This document shows, one piece after another, positions 45,469-55,500 of a stretch of 64,000 nt of DNA. The notes beneath the pieces were generated by a model. It worked only from the letters and a program-made list of their open reading frames with translations. It did not search any database and had not been told where the DNA came from. The DNA is taken from the NCBI GenBank assembly GCA_023525975.1, contig CM042020.1:113135207-113199206 (forward strand), read 5' to 3'. This stretch comes from Smallanthus sonchifolius. Lineage: Eukaryota > Streptophyta > Magnoliopsida > Asterales > Asteraceae. Position 1 is the first letter of the stretch. Every line of letters begins with the position of its first letter. The translations under genes were made by a program, and so were the position numbers.

Positions 45469-46373
45469 CGTGTGTTGACTTATATGCAGATTGATTATCA
45501 CGTTAGCAGTAAATAGACATCCAACCCATATTAATTACAGACGATCATGTAAGTCAAGAATCACTATTTACTTGTTTCTAAGGTGATATGCATACTCACA
45601 CGAAATGTTTAAGAAATAATGAATGAACGAAATGAAATGATTATGAAACGAACGATTTATGAAAGGAATGATCTTTGATACAAGAACGTTTATGAAATGA
45701 AAGGTTTACGAAAGGAATGGTTATTAAATGAAAGTAAGGGTTTTACAAATGAATGAAATGTTTTATGAAAAGAAAAGGGTAAATGTTTTAAAGAAGTCAC
45801 TACTTGTCTAATCTGCTAAGGGAATGAATTGACGGATAAGAAGTCTCGGAGGTAGTGGTCTAGTCCACATGGTTGATCCTATTACCAGCCTTATGGCGGT
45901 TTACGAACGTAAGAGCCGTAAGGCCATAAGCACAACAAGGGTGGTGTCTTAGTGGCCTGTCAATGGTTTCGATGTTGTACAACTGGGACTAGGTACCGAC
46001 AGTTACTCAGGGTTAACGTGACCCACGGGTTAAATTATGATCCGACGGTTTTATGGTCGGTGAGCCGTAGGAGTCGATGGAAAATTTTAGTTTATGGACG
46101 TATGAGCCACAGGGGCAATGCAAGGGACGAGAATGATATTGTCGGCCTTCAAGCAGTTAAGCCTTAGGGACAATGTGAATGGAATTGAAGGGAAGTATTG
46201 TAATGTCGGTCTTCGTGCAGTTAAGCCTTAGGGGCAATATAATACTAAATGATGAAATAAACAGTAACGCAGATTTAGATGATTAAATGTATGACTTAAA
46301 TGAATGATAAACGGTGAAGGAATGTTGAATGTTAATGCCATGTTTTCTTATAAATGATTTAAAACCCTAATGA
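45469..46373 (+). repeat. Third segment of the split solo LTR
   Basis: Non-coding. GATTATGAAACGAACG-type repeats (45600-45760) and two copies of a CAGTTAAGCCTTAGGG word (46150-46235). Bordered by the chromovirus TSD at the left and CACTA #2 TSD TGA at the right. Confidence 0.65.
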
Positions 46374-46419
46374 CACTACTACAAAAACAAGTATTTGTTA
46401 TGAATTTTTGCCACAGTAA

Positions 46420-46800
46420 AAATCGGTAGCAAATTTTGCTACGAATTAGCTACGGGTTAACTACGGACATATTTTAGCTTTGAATCTTCCGTAGCAAATT
46501 AAATTCATAGCAAAATCCATAGCAATATCGATAAAATAAATATTAGAAAAATACTTTAATAAAATTCGTAGCAAAATCCGTAGCAAAGTCAATAAAATAT
46601 ATATTTTAAAAAATAAATAAATAAAATTAGTAAAATCCGTAGCAACATCCATAGCAAAATCTAGAAAATGTACATTTAAAAATAATTTGATAAAATGCGT
46701 AGCAAAATAAAAAAATATATATTTATAAAAATAATTTTTTAAAATCCGTAGCAAATCCAAAAAAACAAAATATTTTAAAAATAATTTAAAAAACCTTATG
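46420..46800. repeat. CACTA #2 left subterminal CGTAGCAAAATCC array
   Basis: Many direct and inverted copies of (C)CGTAGCAAAATC. The right-hand array is split by the 53983-56722 insertion. Confidence 0.8.
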
Positions 46801-46903
46801 AACATTCGTATCAGGATGAAGAAACAAATATATTGTTAGAAAAACACACTTTCACCCATGAAAATTTACGAACAGAAATCGATCGCTGATTACCGACAGG
46901 CCT

Positions 46904-48890
46904 GTAACATCTCCAAATGGAAAATAAAACCTATTCTTTTATTGGCGCCGAAAAACTCAAAGGTCGGCTTTTTGAAGGATATATAACATAATGATCCCAA
47001 AAAGATAAGAGATAATTTGATTTTTCTAATAGTTTTTAGAAAATCCGTTGTTGATTATTGACGGACTTCACGATATTTAGGTAAATGAGCAACAAGGGTC
47101 AATATTGATAGTTGATACTACAAGAAATTGAGGTGTTTACCAACACATAATTTACCTACACATGTAAACGTGTGGGTAAATACCTACACATGTTTGTATA
47201 TGTGTTGGTAATACGTTTTACCCACACTTAGCGTTGGTGGGAAAACTTCCCCCAAAATTGACAATCAATTAAATGTTAAAGTACACACACATGTAGCAAA
47301 TTATCATTATGTGTAGGTAATTTATCTACACATATGTAAAAAACTAATATATGTGTCGGTAATTGATTATGTTTTACCAACACATAATATTTGTAAATAA
47401 ATATGTAGATAATGGATAATATGTGTAGATATTGGATGCATATTACATACATAAAAATATGTTAATTAAAATGTGAAGATAAATATAGAATAACATGAAA
47501 GAGAAAAAGAACACGATTAGGAACACTATAATAAAAGTGATTATCCAGGACTAAAGTATCAGTGATTGATATACCAGTTTGAAATACATACTATCGGGGA
47601 TTTATTTTTGTGACATTTATATTAGAGACTGATAATCGGTCTTTGATATTTTGGCCCCGTATTTCAGACTAAATTTAATTCACAAATATATATGCGCTAT
47701 ATAATGTTGGAGGGAAACTTATTGGATGTTGATGATCATTTAGGATCGCTAATGGTTACTTAAAAACATGTTGATGATAAATCTGCATTAATATTAATTA
47801 CGATCAAATAGTAGCAATAATGGAAATTAGCGCAAGTTGTTGTTAGTTAGGATTAGTTAGGGACTATTGGGTTCAAATAAGGCCAATGTTGTCCAGCTAA
47901 TGGTTAATAGCACTAATTAGGATCAATGAGGGTAAATTAGGGAAAGCTAGTACTAGTTAGGTTAATTAGGCTTGATAAAGGCCAACACGAGTAAGTATTT
48001 GACCAATAATGGCAATTACGACAAATTAGTTTTAATTACGGGCAATTAAGGTCACTTAACTTAAAGTAGAGGCATTTAGAACCAATAAGGGTCAATACTG
48101 GTAAATGGCCATCTATCTAAATCAATTAGGGGAAATTATGAACAATTAGGGCTAATTAAGTTCAGTTAGGATCAATTTCTGTCAACAATCACCAATTAGG
48201 ATTATTTAGGGCAATTAAACACAATTACTTATGGCGATTAGGGTTATTTAGGGTAATTAGTGTCAATATTGGTAAATTAAGACATAAAGGGTCAATCATG
48301 ACCGGTTAGTACCGATTAGGCTCAAATGTAGTCAGGTAAAGCCAATTAGGGATAACTAGAGGCACCAGAGTAAAATAGGGTTAATATTGGCCAATGATCA
48401 CCAATTAGGATCATTTAGGTGCTCCTAGTTTTAGGGGTGTCAACGAGCCGAGTAGAGCCCGAGTTCGGCTCGTTTATTTTAACATTTTATATCTAACATA
48501 ATATATATTATTTGATTATTTTTATCATAATTGTATATATAATAATAAATGTATATATTTAATTATAAAAATGAATTTATCATAATATATATATATATAT
48601 ATATTTGACATTTTAAATTATAATTGGTTTTTATAAAGTTTATAAAAGAAATGAAAATTTTATATATAATTGCAAAGGAAATTTAAAATAAATAAACCTA
48701 GTTTGAAACCCCCCCTAAGCATTTGAACTCCCAACTTGAACCTCACCCTTGAACTTGAACCGCATCACCTCCAATTTTGACCCATTCAGAGATTTTGACT
48801 CACGATGACTTCTGAAAGTCAAACAACTCGAATTTCTTGAAATCTAATACCAAATGTCTTGTTAATCATGACTTGTATGAATTTGTTTAC
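46904..48890 (+). repeat. LTR-like start plus unidentified repeats inside CACTA #2
   Basis: 46904 starts TGTAACATCTCC, like the start of the local gypsy LTRs, and a matching end GGGGTGTGACA occurs at 50292, but flanks AGGCC and CCCTA do not match, so a solo LTR is unproven. At 47114 ACTACAAGAAATTGAGG plus repeated TGTGTAGGTAA words look like one end of another CACTA-type element; no partner end was found. Confidence 0.35.
47780..48420. repeat. Degenerate AATTAGG-rich block
   Basis: About 640 bases dominated by diverged words such as CAATTAGGG, GGTCAATA and GGTTAATTAG at irregular 8-25 base spacing, without a fixed period. No coding content. Confidence 0.65.
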
Positions 48891-49982
48891 TGATAAGCGA
48901 CCAAAGTTTTATGCATTAAAGGGTGTAACATGTTATATTTATGTAAATTAACATGTGGAATACAAAAGTTTCGTGTAGCTATGCATGTGCAGGTGTTGAA
49001 AGCTTAAAGTATGATTTTGGAAGATATTAAGTGAGAGATGCAAGAGTCGGAAGAGACACGGAGAAAACAGGGCAGAAACCCAAGATCCAGCGTAAGCCTA
49101 CGCCACCTAGCGTAAGCCTACGCCATGCAGCGTAAGCTTACGCCATCCAGCGTAAGCCTACGCCTAACCAGTTTATTCACAGCAGGCTTCAGTGTTGCGG
49201 CGTAAGCTTACGCCAAACCAGCGTAAGCTTACGCTGGTTACGTTATTTTGACGCGGATTTTCGGGAAACTGCCGATTTTGAGAGTTTAAGTGGGGGTTTC
49301 TTCCCCAAATTCGAAACCATCTTTTAACATCAGTTCTTGGGCGATTTTGGGAGTTCTCGGAGGCTAAAAAACACGATTCTAACATCCACTTGAAGATTGA
49401 AGATGATCTCCATCACCATGAGCGGCTAATTCACTTGTGGCTTCCTCCAGGCGGACGGTTCATATAGGTTTCATATTTTGATTCAGTTTATTTATGTTTT
49501 TGGATCTATTTAGTTTCTGACAATAACTGAGTAGATTGATGTATTAGTTATTTTAAACAGTTTATTTGAGTGCTTTGAGTTTGCTTGCTTTATGATCTTG
49601 TTCGGTTGATGACAAAACCTAGTAGCAGGGTTGGGTGACTAAAGGGGGCAACTTGACATTCATAAATTGGGTGATTGAATTATACTGGTTTGTGACGGAA
49701 CTGGTTGTATAGGTTGCTGACAACAGCCTGTCTTCAATTACTATTTTAACTGATTTTCCAACACTATGTCTATGTGGTGTCCAATTAAATAACTGAGTTT
49801 TGCATAAACCTAGAATCTGAAGTTTGGAGGAAGTTGCATTTTTATTTGATCTGTGTTTTCATTCTAATTATCAAACTAAGCAATTTCACTAACCACTGAT
49901 TCCTCGTGGATACGATACTCTTCTTACCCTTACTAGTTAAGTGTTTAAGGATTGTTTTTGACCGACCTAACGACATCGATCA
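48891..49982 (+). mobile_element. Solo LTR (Athila-like), 1092 bp, TSD TTTAC
   Basis: Starts TGATAAGCGACC and ends CGACATCGATCA. A perfect duplication TTTAC is at 48886-48890 and 49983-49987. The 3' end matches the Athila-like LTR at 24503 on the other strand (ACTAGTTAAG, GATTGTTTTTGA, CGACATCGATCA). It carries six palindromic GGCGTAAGCTTACGCC-type words (49089-49235). Confidence 0.9.
49089..49235. repeat. GGCGTAAGCTTACGCC palindrome cluster
   Basis: Six copies of (A/G)GCGTAAGC(C/T)TACGC(C/T). The version at 49199-49214 is a perfect 16-base palindrome. The rest differ mainly at the centre. Confidence 0.88.
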
Positions 49983-49987
49983 TTTAC

Positions 49988-50292
49988 ACACAACACTTTG
50001 ATGCTATTTAGAGTCAAAACCTATGTATGCTCACTAACTTTTTAATTGACCTCGTTTTCATCATATTTCAGGTACAAAAGTTTGAGTTGATCAAGTTGCT
50101 ACACTTAAGTTGTGGACCTGGTTAATTGAAACAAATGAATATGTTTTGTATTTCAAATATTCTTGTATTGTTGTATTTGGAAATTGTGAATGGAAATGTA
50201 ACGTTTTAATATATTAAATTTTAGTCAAACATGTACTCATGAACAGTCTACATGTCCCGCCCCGATGTTTTCGCCGTCGGTTGGGGTGTGAC
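49988..50292 (+). repeat. 3' end of a large gypsy LTR
   Basis: AAAACCTATGTATGCTCACT (50019-50038), a TTCAGGTAC block and the GTCCCGCCCCGATG ... GGTTGGGGTGTGACA end (50252-50292) match the 3' end style of the LTRs at 9922 (reverse) and 30380. The 5' part may be 46904 on. Confidence 0.5.
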
Positions 50293-50787
50293 ACCCTATA
50301 ATATATATAATTTGATTTATTCGTAATAATTTTCGTTTGTTTGTTTATTTTTTTTCTTAACATCCCGATATAAATTTTATTAAAAATGGAGTCGTATTCA
50401 AAATAGAGTACTTTTTAGGTATCGTGGGTTATATCGACTCACGGTATTGTGCTGGTAACATGAAGAATGAGACCGACCGGAAAACATCGATACCGTTATA
50501 ATCCTTTCTTTTATCTTTGTTTCGATATCCACAACCAAGTCACTGTAACTTCATACGTTTCTTTTATGTATTTTACCGTGTGTTTTTTTGTGTGCTTAGC
50601 TACGTTACTGTCACCGCCTCAACCGTTTAAGGTCCGCATCCCGCCGTGGAGCGCGGGACAAAACTTATTTAACCACGTTTTGTTTTGCTTAGTCGTGTCA
50701 ATGTCACCGCCTTAACCGTTTAAGATCCTATTTCCGCCGCAGGGCGCGTGACAATATTTCTAGTTTATTTTGAAAGACAAATTTCTT

Positions 50788-50860
50788 GAGTTTCCCGGGA
50801 CTTGAACCCAGGACCTTGGTGTTAAAAGACTTTGCTCTTACCATCGGGCCACCACCCCCA
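50788..50860 (-). repeat. tRNA-like SINE segment
   Basis: Minus strand: TGGCCCGATGGTAAGAGC (complement of 50834-50851, A box) and GGGTTCAAGTCCCGGG (complement of 50794-50809, B box). Resembles a plant tRNA-derived SINE head. A functional tRNA is doubtful because no consistent anticodon arm is seen. Confidence 0.5.
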
Positions 50861-50999
50861 ATGGCGACGGTCTTCCTGGTTAGTATTAATATTATTCAAG
50901 GATGGTTAGCGGGATTCAATATTCAGTAATTAGGGGCAGTTAGTTAGTGTCACACTGTCACTTACTATAATATCCGGAAAAAAAAGAATTTAATAAAAT

Positions 51000-53740
51000 A
51001 AATTTGTTAACCCTAAATTGCTATAACAAACTCACGGTGATTTTGGGATTTCAATCCCTTAAAAGTTAAACCCACGTCTTCGTCGGTTGATTATATCCCT
51101 CAACCGAGCCCACGAAATTCTTTTTTCCCTCTCAATTACAAACGATATTTAACTTGTATCCCTTGTAACTTTTTTATATATTTACCTAAAGTTTTTAATC
51201 TGCATTAAATTTTTGATTTCCCCCCTATTTTTCATAAATTCCCTCCCAAAAGTTTTCCCTCCCCTGAAACTTATTGCCTCTTTTTCTTCCCCTGAAACCT
51301 ACTCACACAAGCTTTTTCCCTCACTATTAGCATCTCATCTATCTCTCAACCCTCTTGTTTCTTCGAAACCTTCTAGAGACGATTTCTTTGTTCATCGGAG
51401 AAAAATACTCGACTCGATAAAATCCCAAATCGATTGATTGACCTGCCAGATTTGAGATTTCCATTTTATTCTCGAACCCTAAACCCCTCCGCTACACCCT
51501 TTTGTATAATCGCATCAGTAAAACACATCGTCAAACCCTAAATAATTTCAATAGACTTCTTCTGTATCCAACTCTCAACTTTTATAGCCTTCCATCGTGC
51601 TTGCTTTCTTTCCCTCTCATGTAGCCTTCAATCTGTTAGGGTTTCAATTGGGTTGTTTTGTGACTTGGTAATTCGTGCCGGTGTTAGGGATCCGGTGTCG
51701 AATTTTGCGTAATTGAAGGACAAATCAGTCATATGAAGAAGTCCTGCAAGGTATTATCACCCTAACCATACCCAAAATTTTGCATGAGAAATTATTGTTT
51801 TTGGAGGTTTTTCTTCATAAAGAAACCCTAAATTTTTTGTTATATATATATATATATTTTGTTTTTTATTGTTCAAGTTCTAGGTAAAAAGCAAATAAGC
51901 TGGTGGCTGGTGACTAAAAGAAAGAAAACCATGAAGGCTACAATCTCCTGACATCTATTTCACACCATTTAATCATGCAAAATTCCGGAGATGCCCTCAA
52001 TCATTCTACTCATGTCTGGTTTACTTATAGCTGCTTCTTTATATGTATGATTGTTATTTATTTATGTAAATTCTGCAGTTAGCAAAATTAGGGCTGAGAA
52101 GATGTAAGTGGAGAAACTGGGGAAAAAGAAAAGATCTGCTGAAATGAAAGTTTTTTTACAAGGTATGTTTGTACTCATTTTTTTATTATTACATTCAAGT
52201 TGATAAAAATTTATTATAACACCCGCTAGAAAGACCCCTCATAAGCCTCTTTTTCTTTCGTTAGCGTGAACAACTCTTTCATAGTTTTTGAATTTTGTTT
52301 ATAGGGTAATGATAATGTCTTTTGTGCTGGTGCAGATATGGATTTCGTGCATGACATGATCAAAAAAGGTACAAAAAGTAGACTTGTTAGTTTAGTGTCA
52401 CTTATAGGTGGGTATATTGGATGGGGTTTTACCAAGGTTAGAGGGGCTGCAATTTCTTTTCCAGGAACATTTAGAATTGCACAACATAAAACTGTAAGTA
52501 TATAGTTATATAATGTAACAACCCGTCCGACATGGATACAAGTATGGGAAGTTTATGCATCATATAAGCCTTAAGTTGCATTATTTTGACTGGAATATGG
52601 TTCAACCTTGTGTAGATTTGATACCTTGAAGAGGCATCTTCCATTCACTGGATATGAGAGAAAATAGACGAGAGGGTTGAAGAGGAGATTTATACTGCTG
52701 CCACAACCCAGGTTTGTTGTGTTCTTTATATTATTTTAATAGTTTTGTTCTTTTTGTTGTTGTGGAATGAAGATTTTGCAAGTCTATAGGAATTAGGACA
52801 AGCAGAGGTGTGATATGAAAGAAATTGTAATTATGCGTGATGCTAGGGCTGAGATTAACTACTTGGACATGCTATGATTTTTATTCTGATTTAGTTCTAT
52901 AAGAGCAAACTTGTGATTGATACTTAATTGATGTTTTTTAAAGAATAAGCTCCTTCTCTGTGAAACTACAAAGTATTAGACTACTGGTCATTATATCTAC
53001 TGCCTAAGTTTGGTTTCTTTACTTTTTATTAGTTTAACAGGGTCATTTTCAATTTTTATAACTTGCACTTTTGCATATATGGGGCAAATTCCCACCTCTA
53101 TCGACCACCAATATGCAGTCTACATGGGGTTTCACCTATTTGATTGACTGCTGTTATTCAAATGTTTTTAATATTTTACTGGGGTGGCTAGTTTTATTAT
53201 GTCGTAGTGTGTTCTTGCATTTTGTATCTAAAATTAACATGACGATAGTACTAATGACATTACTATCTTCTTTCTCATATGTACTACTAGTCTTGACAAG
53301 ATGAACGTGACAACGAATGATGCTTATTGGTACCTTATGCTAAAAGGTCAAGAGATCAATATTAAAAGAGCTTATCCTTCATATGGGAGGGCTAAACTGA
53401 TTTGTTGAACGTAAACTTGTGATTAGGTCAGACAGTTTGCACCAGAAGATCCTTTCTTTTTATAACTAAGAACAAGATAAACTAGCAATGAGGAGTACTC
53501 AATGGGATTAAACATACACATGTACAAGTCGAAGATGAGGAAAAATTTCAAACAAGATGCACATGTAAGACATGTACATGTACCTAAGAGTGGTTAGATT
53601 TTGGCTTTAAAGATAATTGTACAACTTTCTATTTTTAGACAATTTGTACAATTCTGTCACTTGATATAAGATGTTAGTTTAATTTGTATTTGTATCTCTT
53701 TGTGGTTTTGAATATATTTACGAACAGAAAAAGCTGAAAA
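51000..53740 (+). other. Gene-like segment of unknown origin inside CACTA #2 (possible captured gene fragment)
   Basis: Unlike the surrounding repeats, this stretch looks like a plant gene 5' end. It has a pyrimidine-rich leader with several AACCCTAAA words (51470-51545), a 74-codon frame (51213-51437) and putative donors AAG/GTATTA (51750) and AAG/GTATGT (52162). Between is an AG-ended stretch leading to a short frame at 52336. No homologue was recognised for any frame, and no long ORF exists. CACTA elements are known to pick up host gene fragments; that origin is an inference here. Confidence 0.4.
52336..52507 (+). pseudogene. Short unrecognised reading frame in the gene-like segment
   Basis: Opens MDFVHDMIKKGTKSRL, then a small hydrophobic stretch LVSLIGGYIGWGF, then RIAQHKTV and a GTAAGTAT splice-donor-like sequence. 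It is preceded by TGTGCTGGTGCAG, a good acceptor. It reads like one exon of a small membrane-associated protein, but no family could be assigned; stop at 52505-52507 if unspliced. Confidence 0.3.
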
Positions 53741-53982
53741 ATAATTAATATATAGATATTTATATAAATTATTTGTGGCAAAAATAAAACAAAAATTTGT
53801 AGCAAGACCCGTAAGCTAAATTTTGCGGTAAAATTGGTAGCAAAAACGTAGCAAATTTTCTTTGTTAAATCTGTAGCAAAAAATTCATAGCTAAAAATCC
53901 ATAGCTAACGATTCGTAGCAAAATTCCGTAGCTAAGAACATCCGTAGCAAAAAATCGGTAGCAAAATCCGTAGTGAACATTT

Positions 53983-54251
53983 TGTAACATCCGGCCCCTC
54001 ATACCAACAATATTGTCCGCTTTGCCCACTAAGAGCTCACGGATTTGTTTTTGGTTGCCCGGGTGAAAACTTCCCAGGGGGTCACCCATCCCTGGATTAC
54101 TCCCACCCGAGCACGCTTAACTGTGGAGTTCTCCTCTCATCCACTACATTAAGCCCCAAAACGCGTTGTTGATTTAAGAGGCAGGACATTCCTTATGAAC
54201 CAAGGATCTCTCCTGTCCACGGCCGATGTGGGATTTGCCTAAGGTGTTACA
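53983..54251 (-). repeat. Cassandra-type LTR with 5S rRNA-like segment
   Basis: TG...CA ends (TGTAACATCCGG, GGTGTTACA). On the minus strand the central part reads ACTCCACAGTTAAGCGTGCT then GGGATGGGTGACC and CTGGGAAG, closely following the 3' half of plant 5S rRNA, including the A-box / intermediate element and C-box. 269 bp is within the usual Cassandra LTR size. Confidence 0.78.
54061..54133 (-). ncRNA. 5S rRNA-derived segment (Pol III internal promoter) in the Cassandra LTR
   Basis: Matches the second half of plant 5S rRNA from the GAACTCC stem through AGTTAAGCGTGC to GGGATGGGTGACC and TGGGAAGT, with scattered changes. It is a transposon-borne copy, not a 5S gene: the 5' third of 5S rRNA is lacking and it lies between LTR ends. 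Confidence 0.75.
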
Positions 54252-54266
54252 ATCACCCCCCCTTTG
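54252..54266 (-). promoter_or_regulatory. Polypurine tract of the chimeric element
   Basis: Minus strand AAAGGGGGGGTGAT directly before LTR-B. Confidence 0.7.
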
Positions 54267-54404
54267 GACTCATCGTCCTCGATGAGGTTTGCCCCACCAT
54301 CCCAATCAGAGATGTGGGATTTGCCTAAGGTGTCCCTCTGAACACCCCCGGGGACTCACCATACTCGATGAGGTTTGCCCCACCATCCCGAACGGCACAG
54401 GAGT

Positions 54405-54417
54405 GGCTCTGATACCA
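54405..54417 (-). promoter_or_regulatory. Primer-binding site (initiator Met tRNA) of the chimeric element
   Basis: Minus strand TGGTATCAGAGCC, three bases from the LTR-A end TGTTTCA. Confidence 0.8.
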
Positions 54418-54507
54418 TTTTGAAACATACCACTTTTTAAAAACAAAGCTTTAACGCGCGGAAGTCTAAATCCCAGAATTTTTTTTTTTTTTTTTTTTTA
54501 TTTACTT

Positions 54508-54554
54508 CTCGCGTCCCGCGAGAAACGTAGACCACACCCGTCGCGGCCCGCGAG
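54508..54554. repeat. CTCGCG-TCC-CGCGAG palindromes in LTR-A
   Basis: A perfect six-base-arm hairpin at 54508-54522 and a partly degenerate second copy GTCGCGGCCCGCGAG at 54540-54554. Confidence 0.8.
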
Positions 54555-54904
54555 AAGGCCTTTTTCACAGAAAGTTTCCAGCTTTTCCTGCAGTTCATAC
54601 TTAGCCATTTTTCCAACTTTTTCTAAAATGTTTGACACCAAACCTTCCCAACACATGGGTTTTTACCAAAAACAAACATATGACATTACATATTCACCAA
54701 AACATAAATCAAGTGTCAAACACACCACTTTACAAGGATTTTACATAAATCCTTAAAAACACAAAAATTGCATACGAGAATCCTTCCCCTTGAACATTGA
54801 CATAGACCTACCTCGGAGCTTTCCCTGCATAACCACAATAATATTTCACCATTAGTAATGATATAAACATATCAAACAAGTATTTACAACTTGTTTTCAC
54901 CCTT

Positions 54905-55500
54905 TTCACCTATTTCACCCATTTGACCCGTTCACACCCAATTGGTCAACTAAGGTCCCTTACACTTGACTTATATACCACATAAGTCAATTACACCACA
55001 TTCACCATTATTCCACAATGGTTTGACTTATATACCACATAAGTCCATATACGCCAATCTCACCATTATTTCACAATGGTTAGACTTATATTCCGCATAA
55101 GTCAATTTACACCGACTTCACCATTTTTCCACAATGGTTGACTTATATTCCACATAAGCCACTTTCCTTAAATTACCACATTTAGTCTGACTATTTACAT
55201 CTTGTTTTCATCCCTTTCACCCATTTGACCCATTTGACCCGTTCACACCCAATTGGTCGACTAAGGTCCCTTACACTTGACTTATATACCACATAAGTCA
55301 ATTACACCACATTCACCATTATTCCACAATGGTTTGACTTATATACCACATAAGTCCATATACGCCAATCTCACCATTATTTCACAATGGTTAGACTTAT
55401 ATTCCGCATAAGTCAATTTACACCGACTTCACCATTTTTCCACAATGGTTGACTTATATTCCACATAAGCCACTTTCCTCAAATTACCACATTTAGTTTG
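54905..55500. repeat. 311-bp tandem duplication in LTR-A
   Basis: CCGTTCACACCCAATTGGTC starts a nearly identical block at 54928 and again at 55239. Inside, GACTTATATACCACATAAGTC words recur at shorter spacing, so it is a repeat of repeats. Confidence 0.85.

Noticed and set aside
47114..47430. Separate complete CACTA element starting ACTACAAGAAATTGAGG
   Set aside because: One end and subterminal-like words are visible, but no matching opposite end or TSD was found.
46904..50292. Complete solo LTR from TGTAACATCTCC to GGGGTGTGACA
   Set aside because: Flanking five bases (AGGCC and CCCTA) do not match, so the two ends may belong to different elements.
54061..54133. Possible genuine 5S rRNA gene
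   Set aside because: Only the 3' part of 5S is present and it lies between LTR termini, as in Cassandra elements.
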